64,000 nt of DNA, taken from assembly GCA_001464355.1 (NCBI GenBank), contig LNEU01000026.1, positions 434,001 to 498,000 on the forward strand, read 5' to 3'. Each line of letters starts with the position of its first letter. Within the stretch, counting starts at the first letter, position 1. Source of the DNA: Burkholderiales bacterium Ga0077544 (lineage in GTDB: Bacteria; Pseudomonadota; Gammaproteobacteria; Burkholderiales; Burkholderiaceae_D). Both the position numbers and the translations under genes were made by a program. Positions 7,576-16,810 of this stretch are shown piece after piece. The notes below the pieces were generated by a model. The model was not told the origin of the DNA. It saw only the letters and a list, made by a program, of their open reading frames with translations, and ran no database searches.

Positions 7576-8979
7576 TTAGTGCGGATGGAAAACAACACGA
7601 TCCGGCACCGGCTTGAATGTTCCCATCGCACTCCACCATGGCATCAACAAGAAGAAGCCAAAGTAGATGAAAGTACCGATCTGCGAAACCGCAGTACCGA
7701 TAGGCGTAGGAGCTTGCACACCAAGATAACCGAGGACGACGAACATAATGCCGAAAACGATATAAATGTATTTGTGCCAGCTTGGGCGATAGCGTATCGA
7801 TTTCACCGGCGATACATCAAACCATGGCAAACCGAACATGATCATGACTGATACACCCATCAGCACCACGCCCCAGAATTTTGCATCGGTAACAAACATC
7901 GTGACGATGACAAGCAGACCGATTACCGCAGCAGCAGCTTTGAACTTGGTCGCCAGACGCGTTTTCAGAATGATCAGCGCGACGTAAGCGGCTACACCAG
8001 CCGCCAGCCACACCATGAAGTCTGAAGTAACTGCACGCAAAATCGAATAGAACGGCGTGAAGTACCAGACTGGCGCAATATGTGGCGGCGTTTTCAGCGG
8101 ATCCGCTGGCACGAAGTTGTTGTACTCGAGGAAGTAACCACCCATTTCCGGCGCAAAGAACACCACACTGGTGAACACGAACAGGAAAATCGATACGATG
8201 AAAATATCGTGTACCGAGTAGTAGGGATGGAAAGGAATGCCGTCGAGCGGTACACCTTTTTCATCCAGCTTTTCCTTGATTTCAACACCATCAGGATTGT
8301 TCGATCCTACTTCGTGCAAGGCGACGATGTGAGCAACAACCAGACCGATCAATACCAGTGGAATCGCGATCACGTGAAACGCAAAGAAGCGGTTCAAGGT
8401 TGCATCTGAAACGACGTAATCACCACGAATCCACAAAGACAGATCAGGACCGATGAAAGGGATCGCGCCGAACAAGTTGACAATAACCTGCGCACCCCAA
8501 TACGACATTTGGCCCCAAGGCAGCAAATAACCAAAAAACGCTTCAGCCATCAGGCACAGGAAAATGCCGACGCCAAACAGCCAGACCAGTTCACGCGGTT
8601 TGCGATATGAGCCGTACAACAGGCCGCGCAGCATATGTATGTAGACCACCACGAAAAACGCCGAAGCACCAGTCGAATGCATGTAGCGCACCAACCAACC
8701 CCAAGGCACATCGCGCATGATGTACTCAACCGAAGCGAATGCCAGAGCGGCGTCCGGTTTGTAATGCATGACGAGGAAAATACCGGTCACGATCTGGATC
8801 ACCAGCACTAACAGCGCCAGCGAACCAAAGACGTACAGGAAGTTGAAGTTTTTTGGAGCGTAGTACTCGGACAGATGTGCTTTATAAGTCGACGACAGCG
8901 GGAAACGTGCGTCGACCCAGTTCAATGCCTTGTCTGCAATAGGCGCATCGGCAGGAAGTTGTTTTTCGTGGAAAGCCAT
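7576..8979 (-). CDS. petB: Ubiquinol-cytochrome c reductase, cytochrome b
   Basis: This is the integral-membrane, two-heme quinol-oxidising core of the bc1 complex. The 467-residue length indicates a full cytochrome b rather than a split b6/subunit IV. Histidine-bearing helices are seen at GIFLVMHYKPD, RYMHSTGASAFFVVVYIHMLRG, RFFAFHVIAIPLVL and VAHIVALHEVGSNNPDG. The Qo-site loop reads APVWYFTPFYSILRA, i.e. PVWY where mitochondrial homologues have PEWY. Two bases separate it from petA upstream. Confidence 0.96.
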   Translation of the reverse strand: MAFHEKQLPADAPIADKALNWVDARFPLSSTYKAHLSEYYAPKNFNFLYVFGSLALLVLVIQIVTGIFLVMHYKPDAALAFASVEYIMRDVPWGWLVRYMHSTGASAFFVVVYIHMLRGLLYGSYRKPRELVWLFGVGIFLCLMAEAFFGYLLPWGQMSYWGAQVIVNLFGAIPFIGPDLSLWIRGDYVVSDATLNRFFAFHVIAIPLVLIGLVVAHIVALHEVGSNNPDGVEIKEKLDEKGVPLDGIPFHPYYSVHDIFIVSIFLFVFTSVVFFAPEMGGYFLEYNNFVPADPLKTPPHIAPVWYFTPFYSILRAVTSDFMVWLAAGVAAYVALIILKTRLATKFKAAAAVIGLLVIVTMFVTDAKFWGVVLMGVSVMIMFGLPWFDVSPVKSIRYRPSWHKYIYIVFGIMFVVLGYLGVQAPTPIGTAVSQIGTFIYFGFFLLMPWWSAMGTFKPVPDRVVFHPH

Positions 8980-8981
8980 GA

Positions 8982-9590
8982 TTACGCCTCGCCTTTCTCG
9001 TCTTTACCGATGACCAGTTTGGAGTCGCCTACAAACATATGACGCGGCACTTCGAGATTATCTGGCGCAGGCTTGTTTTTGAATACACGACCTGCCAGAT
9101 CGAAGGTTGAACCGTGACATGGGCACAAGAAACCGCCATGCCAGTCATCTGGCAACGAAGGTTGCGCGCCGGTCTGGAAGCGGGTTACAGGCGAGCAGCC
9201 CAGATGCGTACAAATACCGACCGCAACCAGAATTTCCGGTTTGATCGAACGGTATTCATTGCGGGCATATTCAGGTGTCAATTCATCCGGCTTGCGTTCC
9301 GAGTTCGGATCCGCCACTTCACCGTCGACCTGCTTGATACCTGCCAGCATTTCGGGCGAACGTTTCAGTATCCAGACCGGCTTACCGCGCCACTCCACCG
9401 TTTTCATTTCGCCCGGCATCAAACTGGCGATATCCACCTCTACAGGTGCACCAGCAGCTTTCGCACGTTCCGAAGGCTGAAATGTAGATACTAAAACGCC
9501 TGTTGCAGCCAACCCTGCCACACCGCCTGCCGCGCACGTGGCGACGAGCAAGCCACGTCGACCGGAGTCGACCTGCTTTTCGTTACTCAT
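8982..9590 (-). CDS. petA: Ubiquinol-cytochrome c reductase, Rieske iron-sulfur subunit
   Basis: This is the [2Fe-2S] subunit of the bc1 complex. The cluster ligands appear as CTHLGC and CPCHGS. The N-terminus from ATG 9590 has a twin-arginine pattern (SGRRGLLVATCAAGG) followed by a hydrophobic anchor, so it should be inserted by the Tat system encoded at 13870-15534. The open frame extends to 9638, but ATG 9590 gives the normal N-terminus, 202 residues in all. It is the first gene of petABC, behind a recognisable promoter. Confidence 0.95.
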   Translation of the reverse strand: MSNEKQVDSGRRGLLVATCAAGGVAGLAATGVLVSTFQPSERAKAAGAPVEVDIASLMPGEMKTVEWRGKPVWILKRSPEMLAGIKQVDGEVADPNSERKPDELTPEYARNEYRSIKPEILVAVGICTHLGCSPVTRFQTGAQPSLPDDWHGGFLCPCHGSTFDLAGRVFKNKPAPDNLEVPRHMFVGDSKLVIGKDEKGEA

Positions 9591-9644
9591 ACCAACCCCA
9601 ATCGTCAAAATGCGAAATCTGTACGAAACTTCTAGCAACCTTTG

Positions 9645-9673
9645 ATTATATCGAAGGCAACGTCCGTTTTGAA
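9645..9673 (-). promoter_or_regulatory. Sigma-70-type promoter of petABC
   Basis: On the minus strand TTCAAA (9673-9668) is followed after 17 bases by a perfect TATAAT (9650-9645). Transcription would start near 9638, leaving a leader of about 48 nt before petA. Confidence 0.6.
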
Positions 9674-9788
9674 GAGAATCGATGTCTCAAAGCCAATTTT
9701 GCTCAGCTTTTCTAATAATTCTGTTGTTCTATTTACTTATTTGCGACGCATTATCCATCGAATTTGATTGGAATAGCGGAAATTTAAT

Positions 9789-9817
9789 TTGACGTTTAAG
9801 CACCCCAAATCTAGGAT
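9789..9817 (+). promoter_or_regulatory. Sigma-70-type promoter of mscL
   Basis: TTGACG (9789-9794), 17 bases, then TAGGAT (9812-9817). The leader to the mscL ATG would be about 40 nt. Confidence 0.5.
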
Positions 9818-9864
9818 ACGCTGGTGAATTGCACTTTTACAAACATGTTGAACGGAGAACTGCC

Positions 9865-10281
9865 ATGGGCATGATGCAGGAATTTAAAGCTTTTGCAATA
9901 AAAGGAAATGTAGTTGATCTGGCAGTTGCCGTCATTATCGGCGGAGCATTCGGCAAGATTGTCGATTCAGCGGTCAAGGATATCATCATGCCCATCGTAG
10001 GCAAGATTTTTGGTGGACTGGATTTCGCAAACTATTACTTACCCTTGAATAATCAGGATCCAAGCCTGACCTTGGTGGAAGCGCAAAAACTGGGTGCTGT
10101 TTTTGCATATGGGAACTTCATCACGATTTTGATCAATTTCCTGATTCTGGCCTTCATCATTTTTCAGATGGTGCGCCTCCTGGGCAAATTGAAAAGAAGC
10201 GAGCCGCCAGCAGAAGCGCCAGCAACTCCTGAAGATATCGTGCTATTGCGCGAAATCCGCGACTCACTAAAAACAAAGTAA
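9865..10281 (+). CDS. mscL: Large-conductance mechanosensitive channel MscL
   Basis: MscL is a homopentameric inner-membrane valve that opens on hypo-osmotic shock. The first transmembrane segment with the gate reads [20 protein letters not shown], followed by [12 protein letters not shown]. The second is [19 protein letters not shown]. The C-terminal bundle ends [13 protein letters not shown]. The start at ATG 9865 follows CGGAG and gives 138 residues, the family norm; the frame from 9829 adds 12 unsupported residues. It is a single-gene unit with its own promoter and terminator. Confidence 0.96.
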   Translation: MGMMQEFKAFAIKGNVVDLAVAVIIGGAFGKIVDSAVKDIIMPIVGKIFGGLDFANYYLPLNNQDPSLTLVEAQKLGAVFAYGNFITILINFLILAFIIFQMVRLLGKLKRSEPPAEAPATPEDIVLLREIRDSLKTK

Positions 10282-10284
10282 ATA

Positions 10285-10314
10285 AAAAAGCCGCCAGACT
10301 TGGCGGCTTTTTTA
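10285..10314. terminator. Bidirectional terminator between mscL and the response regulator
   Basis: AAAAAGCCGCCA (10285-10296) pairs with TGGCGGCTTTTT (10301-10312) around GACT. The A-run on one side and T-run on the other let it serve both converging genes. Confidence 0.9.
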
Positions 10315-10357
10315 TTTACCTGCGCGCAAAAATACGGGCAGATAGAAACAGCCCGTA

Positions 10358-11083
10358 TCAGCGCCTGGATTTGAGCTGATCCATCTGCAACAGACCGCGA
10401 CGATTGGCCTCATACACCGCCTCGCCGCGTGAATGCACGGATAATTTGTCGTAAATATTCTTGATATGGGTCTGCACAGTACCTACAGACAACGTCAACT
10501 GCCTGGCAACCTCACCGTAACTGTCCCCACGCGCAATCAGATCGAGAATTGCCGCTTCACGCTTGGTCAAGAATACCTGCGCACCGGTTTCGCGGTCCGC
10601 TTGCTCGGGCAAAGTATCGCTCTCTTTTTTGTCGTCGCGCATGCGTGCCAACAACTTGCGGGCAATTGTCGGACTGATCGGCGAGCCGCCAGTATGCAAC
10701 TCCAGCAAAGAACGACCGATATCAATCGGTCCGGCATCTTTTAATATATAACCAGACGCACCCGCCTCTATGCTATCGACCACGCTGTCTTGATCGCTGG
10801 ATGTAGTGATGACCATGATGTTGCAATCCGGATAACGTTGCGCGCAGAAACGAATGATGTCTATCCCCGATCCATCCGGCAAACCCAAGTCAACCAGCAA
10901 AACATCGACCGGCTGATGTAGCAGCCAGCTCAATGCTGCCTTCACGCTATCAAGCGCATCCAGTAGCTTGAATGCAGGCTCTTTTTCTATGCCGAGGCAT
11001 AAGGTACGTCGCGTTAGTGCGTCGTCTTCGACCAGCAAAACGGTAATGGGTTTGGCCGGTTTATCCGTTATAGGTTGCGACAT
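10358..11083 (-). CDS. NarL/LuxR-family two-component response regulator
   Basis: This 241-residue protein has an N-terminal receiver domain (VLLVEDDALTRRTL; phospho-acceptor Asp in VLLVDLGLPDGSG; Lys in GYILKDAG) and a C-terminal LuxR-type helix-turn-helix (FLTKREAAILDLIARGD, LSVGTVQTHIKNIYDKL). It is therefore a DNA-binding regulator controlled by phosphorylation. An acidic, lysine-rich linker lies near residues 150-170. No histidine kinase gene is adjacent, so its partner and targets are unknown. It is flanked by a terminator and a 137-bp gap without clear features. Confidence 0.9.
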   Translation of the reverse strand: MSQPITDKPAKPITVLLVEDDALTRRTLCLGIEKEPAFKLLDALDSVKAALSWLLHQPVDVLLVDLGLPDGSGIDIIRFCAQRYPDCNIMVITTSSDQDSVVDSIEAGASGYILKDAGPIDIGRSLLELHTGGSPISPTIARKLLARMRDDKKESDTLPEQADRETGAQVFLTKREAAILDLIARGDSYGEVARQLTLSVGTVQTHIKNIYDKLSVHSRGEAVYEANRRGLLQMDQLKSRR

Positions 11084-11220
11084 GATTGATCGTTATCCCT
11101 GTCTCTGGCACGCATGTGGTGCGTGCTCTGTCTATTTTTGAATTGCTAGTTATACCATAGCAATTTACACATTTGTCACACAGGCAGCATTGAAAGCCAT
11201 CAATCAGTTCGCCAATAAAA

Positions 11221-11988
11221 TTACACAGGATTATCGATATCGATGAAGTGGTGCGTGATGCCGAATTGCACCGCCAGATGCTCACCTAATGCCTGCACAC
11301 CGTAGCGCTCGGTGGCGTGATGTCCGCATGCAAGATAGGCGACACCACTCTCACGCGCCAGGTGCACAGTAGGTTCCGAGATTTCACCACTTAAATACAC
11401 ATTGGCACCGGCCGCAATCGCGTCAACCAGTAAGCTTTGCGCTGCGCCGGTACACCAGGCGACCGGCCCCAATTTTTGCGCCGGGTCACCAATTACTAAC
11501 GGTCGTCGTCCCAGTTGGCGTTCAATCTGCTGTGCCAGATCAGCAACTGTTGAAAGTGACGCATCCGCCATCACCCCCAACCAACCTATATCATCTTCAC
11601 CGAAACGCGATTCGACCCGCAAACCGAGGCGACGTGCCAATTGAGCATTATTGCCATACTCTGCATGCATATCGAGTGGTAAATGGTAGGCAAATAAATT
11701 GACATCACTCGCCAGTAATAATTTCAAACGTTTATGCTTTTGTCCGATCACGCGCGCGTCTTCACCGCGCCAGAAATAACCGTGATGCACAAGAATTGCA
11801 TCCGCACCCATTTGGATTGCTGCTTCGAGCAGGGATTGGCTCGCAGTGACACCGGTCACCAAAGTTTTAATTTCTTGACGCCCTTCAACCTGCAAGCCGT
11901 TTGGGCAAAAATCCCGAAAACGAGTAATATCAAGCGTTCTCGCCATATATTTGGCAAGATCATTTCTATCTATCGTTTTCTGACTCAT
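11221..11988 (-). CDS. Nif3-like dinuclear metal center protein (YbgI/DUF34 family)
   Basis: This 255-residue protein belongs to the Nif3/YbgI family, which forms hexameric toroids with two metal ions per subunit. Its cellular role is unsettled; a GTP cyclohydrolase-like or metal-insertion role has been proposed for members. Metal-binding signatures include [11 protein letters not shown] near residue 66, [34 protein letters not shown] and [16 protein letters not shown]. The start at ATG 11988 is only 13 bp from the divergent protease start at 12002; longer in-frame extension would run through the protease gene. Confidence 0.92.
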   Translation of the reverse strand: MSQKTIDRNDLAKYMARTLDITRFRDFCPNGLQVEGRQEIKTLVTGVTASQSLLEAAIQMGADAILVHHGYFWRGEDARVIGQKHKRLKLLLASDVNLFAYHLPLDMHAEYGNNAQLARRLGLRVESRFGEDDIGWLGVMADASLSTVADLAQQIERQLGRRPLVIGDPAQKLGPVAWCTGAAQSLLVDAIAAGANVYLSGEISEPTVHLARESGVAYLACGHHATERYGVQALGEHLAVQFGITHHFIDIDNPV

Positions 11989-12001
11989 TTTCCCTACCCT
12001 T

Positions 12002-13177
12002 ATGCGACGTCTCTGGCTGTTGTTTGCGCAAACCGTAACTGTCGGTTTAGCGATCCTGTTTATTGTAACGACCTTGAAGCCCGAGTGGGCAGGCAGCGTA
12101 TTCGGTGGCTCGCAAAAAGTGCGCAGCGCGACCTCGGTACCGATGCTAGAAGCACCACCGAATACTGCACCGACCCAAGGTTCATTCCGCGATGCGGCCA
12201 AACTGGCGATGCCATCTGTCGTCAACATATTCACCAGCAAAACCGCAGCACCCTCGCAAAACCCCTTCCTAGACGATCCATTCTTCAGGAAATTCTTTGG
12301 TGATCGCTTCGATGACCAGCAAGAGAAGCAAGTCAGCCTCGGCTCTGGCGTCATCGTCAGTGCGCAAGGCTATATCCTGACCAACAATCATGTCGTCGAA
12401 GCGGCAGATGAAATCGAAGTCGCCTTGGCAGATGGCCGTAAGGCGATTGCCAAAGTCGTCGGCTCCGATCCGGAAACCGATCTCGCGGTCGTCAAGATTG
12501 ATCTCAACAACCTGCCCGCGATCACGCTCGGCCATGTTGAAGACGCGCGCGTAGGCGATGCCGTACTGGCCATTGGCAATCCATTCGGCGTCGGCCAAAC
12601 GGTCACCATGGGCATCATTTCGGCGCTGGGCCGCAACCATCTCGGCATTCTGGATGCGTTCGAAAACTTTATTCAGACTGATGCCGCGATCAACCCTGGC
12701 AATTCCGGCGGCGCTTTGATTGATGCCAATGGCAACCTGCTTGGCATTAACACGGCAATCTATTCACGCAGCGGCGGCTCGCTCGGTATCGGCTTCGCGA
12801 TTCCTGTCACAACCGTTAAATCGGTAATGGATGCAATCATCAAAAATGGGCAGGTAGTACGTGGCTACATAGGCGTCGAACCGCAAGACATCACGCCAGA
12901 ACTGGCTGAAAGTTTTGGCTTGAAGAAAAGCAACGGTGCCATTATTGCGGGCGTATTGAAAGGCGGCCCGGCGGACAAAGCAGGCATGCAGCCAGGCGAC
13001 ATTCTGGTTTCCGTGGAAGACAAAGCCGTCACTGATATGGCCGACATGCTGAACCAGATCGCGCAGCTCACGCCTGGCAAGAAAGCGAAAATGGTGGTCT
13101 TGCGCAGAAATCAGGAAAACACGCTGAACGTCACAATAGGCATACGACCAAAAGCGCCGCCACGTGCTGCCGAATAG
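12002..13177 (+). CDS. HtrA/DegS-type membrane-anchored serine protease with one PDZ domain
   Basis: This is an S1C-family envelope protease for quality control or stress sensing. Residues 1-25 form a signal anchor ([17 protein letters not shown]). The catalytic residues lie in [12 protein letters not shown] (His), [12 protein letters not shown] (Asp) and NPGNSGGAL (Ser). A single PDZ domain covers about residues 285-380 ([21 protein letters not shown]). Length (391) and single PDZ are closer to DegS/AlgW than to two-PDZ DegP. There is no clear ribosome-binding site before ATG 12002, and its promoter must overlap the Nif3-like gene. A DUF2461 gene follows. Confidence 0.93.
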   Translation: MRRLWLLFAQTVTVGLAILFIVTTLKPEWAGSVFGGSQKVRSATSVPMLEAPPNTAPTQGSFRDAAKLAMPSVVNIFTSKTAAPSQNPFLDDPFFRKFFGDRFDDQQEKQVSLGSGVIVSAQGYILTNNHVVEAADEIEVALADGRKAIAKVVGSDPETDLAVVKIDLNNLPAITLGHVEDARVGDAVLAIGNPFGVGQTVTMGIISALGRNHLGILDAFENFIQTDAAINPGNSGGALIDANGNLLGINTAIYSRSGGSLGIGFAIPVTTVKSVMDAIIKNGQVVRGYIGVEPQDITPELAESFGLKKSNGAIIAGVLKGGPADKAGMQPGDILVSVEDKAVTDMADMLNQIAQLTPGKKAKMVVLRRNQENTLNVTIGIRPKAPPRAAE

Positions 13178-13200
13178 AAATTCAAGGGCAAAAGCACGTC

Positions 13201-13866
13201 ATGCATATTCGCGACCTTACACAATTCCTCGCCGAGCTGTCGGAAAACAATAATCGCGCTTGGTTTGTGATGAACAAACCGCGCTACGATATTTTGCGCG
13301 CCGAATTTCTGGACTTGGTGACGGCCTTGATCGCAGACATCAGCAAGTTCGATCCGGCAGTGGCCAGCTGCAATCCGAAGAAAGCACTGTTTCGCATTAA
13401 TCGGGACATGCGTTTTTCGAAAGAAAAGATTCCGTACAAAACGCATTTTTCTGCCGCGATCAATGCCAGCGGATTGAAGAAGCCCAGCCAGGGCGGTGGC
13501 CCAACATATTACTTTCACATCGACCAGACCGGCACCCTGCTGATTGCAGGGGGTGAATGGATGCCGCCAGCCGATCGCTTGCGTGCCATTCGTGAATACG
13601 TGATAGCCGATGCAGCAGGCTTCTCCAAGCTATTGAAAAACAAGAAGCTGAAAGAAACTTACGGCGATTTACAACAAGAAGGGAAATTGACGCGCCCGCC
13701 TAAAGGCTTTGACGCGGATATGCCGCATCTTGAATATCTCAAGTTGAAAAGCTTCATCGTGTGGAAAGAAGTCGACGTCAAGAAAGTCGCTGCCAATCTG
13801 GAAGAAACCTTGGCCTCGGACTTCCAGGATGCCTATCCGCTGATTACCTGGTTACGCCAAGCATAG
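13201..13866 (+). CDS. DUF2461 family protein
   Basis: This is a 221-residue conserved protein of unknown function recognised by the DUF2461 pattern. It shows a start like LTQFLAELSENNNRAWF, then ALFRINRDMRFSKEKIPYKTH in the first half and TYYFHIDQTGTLLIAGGEW in the middle. There is no signal peptide or membrane segment, so it is probably cytosolic. It lies 23 bp after the HtrA-type protease gene on the same strand and converges with tatC, whose stop is 3 bp away. No function can be inferred from neighbours. Confidence 0.8.
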   Translation: MHIRDLTQFLAELSENNNRAWFVMNKPRYDILRAEFLDLVTALIADISKFDPAVASCNPKKALFRINRDMRFSKEKIPYKTHFSAAINASGLKKPSQGGGPTYYFHIDQTGTLLIAGGEWMPPADRLRAIREYVIADAAGFSKLLKNKKLKETYGDLQQEGKLTRPPKGFDADMPHLEYLKLKSFIVWKEVDVKKVAANLEETLASDFQDAYPLITWLRQA

Positions 13867-13869
13867 CGA

Positions 13870-14616
13870 TTAAATCGATTCGGATTCTTTTGGCGCCTGC
13901 GTGATTTTTACGAACAAGGGCGCCAGCAGCAAACCTACTTCGTACAAGATGCACAAGGGTACGGCCAGCAGAAGTTGGCTCATTACATCCGGCGGCGTCA
14001 CAATCGCGGCAATCACAAACGCACCGACAATCACGTAAGGACGTATCTCTTTGAGCTTTTCAACAGAGACCAGTCCCATGCGCACCAGCACGATCACCAC
14101 GACCGGCACTTCAAACGTCAAGCCAAATGCGATAAACATCGTCATCACGAAACCGAAGTAGCTATCAATATCCGGTGCGACCGAAATCGATTTCGGTGCG
14201 AAGTTATTGATGAAGTGGAAAATGACACCGAACACAAAGAAATAGCAAAATGCGACGCCAATCATGAACAAGGCGGACGATGACACCACCAGCGGCGCGA
14301 TCAGTTTCTTTTCATGCGTATACAAGCCGGGTGCAATGAACGCCCACAACTGATACAGCACCCACGGCAGAGAAACGAGGAAGGCCACCAGCATCGTGAC
14401 CTTGACCGGAATCAGGAATGGCGTAATCACGCCAGTCGCAATCATCTTGCTACCTTCAGGCAATGCCGCCATCATCGGGTGCGCAAGGAAATCGTAAATG
14501 TTTCCGGCCCAGGGCATCAGACAAACAAAGATCACGATCACCACGATAGACGCTTTCATCAAGCGGCTACGCAACTCGACTAAATGCGAAATGAACGAAT
14601 CTTCGTTACCTATCAT
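13870..14616 (-). CDS. tatC: Sec-independent protein translocase TatC
   Basis: TatC is the membrane receptor for twin-arginine signal peptides. The N-terminus has the family motif HLVELRSRLMKA. Six hydrophobic segments follow, including VVIVIFVCLMPWAGNIYDFL, LVAFLVSLPWVLYQLWAFI and FGLTFEVPVVVIVLVRMGLV. The 248-residue length is normal. It is the last gene of tatA-tatB-tatC. In this window PetA and MsrB carry twin-arginine signals and are likely substrates. Confidence 0.96.
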   Translation of the reverse strand: MIGNEDSFISHLVELRSRLMKASIVVIVIFVCLMPWAGNIYDFLAHPMMAALPEGSKMIATGVITPFLIPVKVTMLVAFLVSLPWVLYQLWAFIAPGLYTHEKKLIAPLVVSSSALFMIGVAFCYFFVFGVIFHFINNFAPKSISVAPDIDSYFGFVMTMFIAFGLTFEVPVVVIVLVRMGLVSVEKLKEIRPYVIVGAFVIAAIVTPPDVMSQLLLAVPLCILYEVGLLLAPLFVKITQAPKESESI

Positions 14617-14733
14617 GTCTTTTTCTTCATTCAGTGTGTTGCAGCGTTGCCAGCGCCGGAGAGAATAATTAATTATTCAAATTAAACGGCAGCGCAAACA
14701 TACTTTCTGCGACCGCTTATTTTTATTGATGCG

Positions 14734-15234
14734 TCAATGAAAAAAAGGCGTCGACTTGCGCGCACTCGCAGGGCGAAATTTTGCCATGCGTGCAGCACCG
14801 GAAATGACACGCGATTTCTGCCCGCTTTGACGCTTGTACCAGGATGGCACTGCGGAAGTGGCTGCCAGTTTTTTCTTGCGAAAATTTTTCGATTTATCTG
14901 AAGACTGATCGTAGGTCGGCGGCTCCATCAAGGGGTTGATGTCTGTATCGGAACCGTCCCACGCAGAATGCAAACCGCTGTCGGCCGCCGATATATTCTG
15001 CGCAATGCTACGCTCAACATCGGTAGCGGCATCCTGCACATCTTTGTGCATCTTGCGCAGCTCATCCAACTCCATCTCGCGACTTACTTCGGATTTAACA
15101 TCATTGATATAGCGTTGCGCGCGGCCGAATAGAGTGCCGGCCATGCGCGCTACTTTGGGTAGTTTTTCCGGACCGATGAATACCAGTGCGGCAACACCAA
15201 TGATCGCAAGTTTGGAGAAGGCAATATCGATCAT
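14734..15234 (-). CDS. tatB: Sec-independent protein translocase TatB
   Basis: This receptor-complex component has one N-terminal membrane helix (FSKLAIIGVAALVFIGPEKL) followed by the amphipathic KVARMAGTLFGRAQRYINDV. The helix includes the conserved FIGPEKLP. The C-terminal part is long, charged and low in complexity, ending in a basic tail. The 166-residue length is typical of TatB and longer than TatA. It lies between tatA and tatC with short gaps. Confidence 0.93.
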   Translation of the reverse strand: MIDIAFSKLAIIGVAALVFIGPEKLPKVARMAGTLFGRAQRYINDVKSEVSREMELDELRKMHKDVQDAATDVERSIAQNISAADSGLHSAWDGSDTDINPLMEPPTYDQSSDKSKNFRKKKLAATSAVPSWYKRQSGQKSRVISGAARMAKFRPASARKSTPFFH

Positions 15235-15303
15235 AGGATGGGCGATAGGCTGAATAGTTTGCGCGCAACGCTACGACCTTAATCGTAGCGAACGCGCAAG
15301 ACA

Positions 15304-15534
15304 TCAGCTGTTCGACTTCTCTTTCACTTCAACGTCAACCGTACCTTTGTCCGCAACTTGTGAAGGCGCTGCATTCTGGGCAGCTGGCTTGTCGTCTTCA
15401 CCCTTCATACCATCCTTGAATCCTTTTACCGCCTTGCCGACATCGGTACCCATGCTGCCAATTTTTTTGGTGCCAAAAACCAGCGCCACAATAACCAGTA
15501 CGATCAGCCAGTGCCAGATACTAAATGAACCCAT
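15304..15534 (-). CDS. tatA: Sec-independent protein translocase TatA
   Basis: TatA oligomers form the Tat pore. ATG 15534 follows GAGGAG and gives 76 residues; a longer frame to 15603 overlaps hinT and is rejected. One N-terminal membrane helix ([20 protein letters not shown]) is followed by the amphipathic helix [17 protein letters not shown] with the conserved FK. A short polar tail follows. It is the first gene of the tat set, downstream of hisE and hinT on the same strand. Confidence 0.94.
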   Translation of the reverse strand: MGSFSIWHWLIVLVIVALVFGTKKIGSMGTDVGKAVKGFKDGMKGEDDKPAAQNAAPSQVADKGTVDVEVKEKSNS

Positions 15535-15581
15535 TGTTTTCTCCTCGAAGGACGTCGCCGTCCGGAATTCAGAATTATTCG

Positions 15582-15968
15582 TTAAGCCAATGAACGACGC
15601 CACGGACGTGGTCCACCGATCACATGCATATGCAGATGGTACACCTCTTGCCCGCCATCGGGACCGGTATTGAAGAGTGTTTTAAAACCACCTTGCGGGG
15701 CACCGTTTGCATCTACGCTGTAACCGCAACCAAGCTCTTTTGCCAACTTGGGAGCAAGCAGAGATATTTTACCCAACAAAGTAGTATCGCTCACGGTGCA
15801 ATCGGCCAAAGTAGCCAGATGTTTTTTGGGAATAATCAGAAAATGAATAGGCGCCGCCGGATTGATGTCATTAAATGCGAGCAGATCGTCGTCTTCATAA
15901 ATAATGTTCGCAGGAATTTGTTTGGCAGCAATTTTACAAAAAATACAATTATCCAAATGAGACTCCAT
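15582..15968 (-). CDS. hinT: HIT-family nucleotide-binding hydrolase (HinT-like)
   Basis: This is a purine nucleoside phosphoramidase-type HIT protein, probably cytosolic. The N-terminus has [12 protein letters not shown] with the zinc-type CxxC common in the family. The histidine triad reads [10 protein letters not shown] near the C-terminus, followed by PRPW. The 128-residue length is slightly above the usual 110-120. It lies between hisE and tatA, a placement common in betaproteobacterial his clusters. Confidence 0.93.
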   Translation of the reverse strand: MESHLDNCIFCKIAAKQIPANIIYEDDDLLAFNDINPAAPIHFLIIPKKHLATLADCTVSDTTLLGKISLLAPKLAKELGCGYSVDANGAPQGGFKTLFNTGPDGGQEVYHLHMHVIGGPRPWRRSLA

Positions 15969-16015
15969 TCTGGCATTTATACAATGAAATATTTACGATC
16001 AACTATCTATCAATC

Positions 16016-16351
16016 CTAATTTCGACTGGCCTTTTCCTCAATTCCGGAAATACCTTCACGGCGCGCCAGTTCATTGAGTACGTCTTGCGGTTTCAGATCG
16101 AATTGGGCCAGTAGAACCGCAGTATGAAACCACAGATCGGCACATTCATACAGCACATGTGACTTGTCGCCATCAACCCGCGCATCCTTGGCTGCCATGA
16201 CCAGCTCGGTTGCTTCTTCACCGATTTTTTTTAAAATCGCGTCGTCGCCCTTGGCAAATAGCTTGGCCACATACGATTTTTCCGGGTCGCCACCATTAGC
16301 AGGTTTGCGCGACTCAATGACAGCGGCCAAACGTTTCAATGTTTCACTCAT
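16016..16351 (-). CDS. hisE: Phosphoribosyl-ATP pyrophosphatase
   Basis: HisE hydrolyses PR-ATP to PR-AMP, the second step of histidine synthesis. The all-alpha MazG-like fold shows [20 protein letters not shown] followed by [12 protein letters not shown], whose glutamates bind metal, and then [13 protein letters not shown]. The 111-residue length is standard for a stand-alone HisE. It is separated from hisI by 54 bp that carry imperfect copies of the hisI 3' end. Confidence 0.95.
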   Translation of the reverse strand: MSETLKRLAAVIESRKPANGGDPEKSYVAKLFAKGDDAILKKIGEEATELVMAAKDARVDGDKSHVLYECADLWFHTAVLLAQFDLKPQDVLNELARREGISGIEEKASRN

Positions 16352-16375
16352 GACGAGTTTGCCTTGTTGGTAAAA

Positions 16376-16418
16376 CTTTATTTGTAGAAGTGTATTTGTA
16401 AAAACTTATTTGTAGAAC
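16376..16418. repeat. Imperfect direct repeat at the hisI 3' end
   Basis: The final bases of hisI (minus strand TTCTACAAATAAG) recur about 30 bp downstream as TTCTACAAATAAAG, with a third partial TACAAATA between. The pattern suggests a small duplication of the stop-codon region without effect on the hisI frame. Confidence 0.5.
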
Positions 16419-16810
16419 GTCTGCGGGTCTTTCAACACAGGTTCAACCGTTTGCCAGTCACCTTCTTTTACATCGCCGTCAAATTTCTGGAAGAAGCAAG
16501 AATGACGTCCGGTGTGGCAAGCGATCACACCGACCTGCTCTACTTTCAGCAAGACCACATCTTCGTCACAGTCGAGGCGTACTTCATGCACTTTTTGTGT
16601 GTGGCCGGATTCTTCACCCTTGTGCCACAACTTCTTCCGCGAGCGGCTCCAGTAGATTGCTTCGCCCGATGTGATGGTTTTTTCCAATGCCTCGCGGTTC
16701 ATCCACGCAAACATCAACACATCGTTAGTACCGACTTCCTGTGCGATAACCGGCACCAAACCGTGCTCGTCCCATTTCACCTTGTTCAACCATTTTGCGC
16801 TGCCGCTCAT
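16406..16810 (-). CDS. hisI: Phosphoribosyl-AMP cyclohydrolase
   Basis: HisI opens the purine ring of PR-AMP, the third step of histidine synthesis. It is a zinc enzyme; the ligands lie in [17 protein letters not shown] and in [10 protein letters not shown]. The 134-residue protein is the monofunctional form, with HisE encoded separately. The start overlaps the hisF stop by 4 bp (ATGA), so translation is coupled. Confidence 0.96.
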   Translation of the reverse strand: MSGSAKWLNKVKWDEHGLVPVIAQEVGTNDVLMFAWMNREALEKTITSGEAIYWSRSRKKLWHKGEESGHTQKVHEVRLDCDEDVVLLKVEQVGVIACHTGRHSCFFQKFDGDVKEGDWQTVEPVLKDPQTFYK

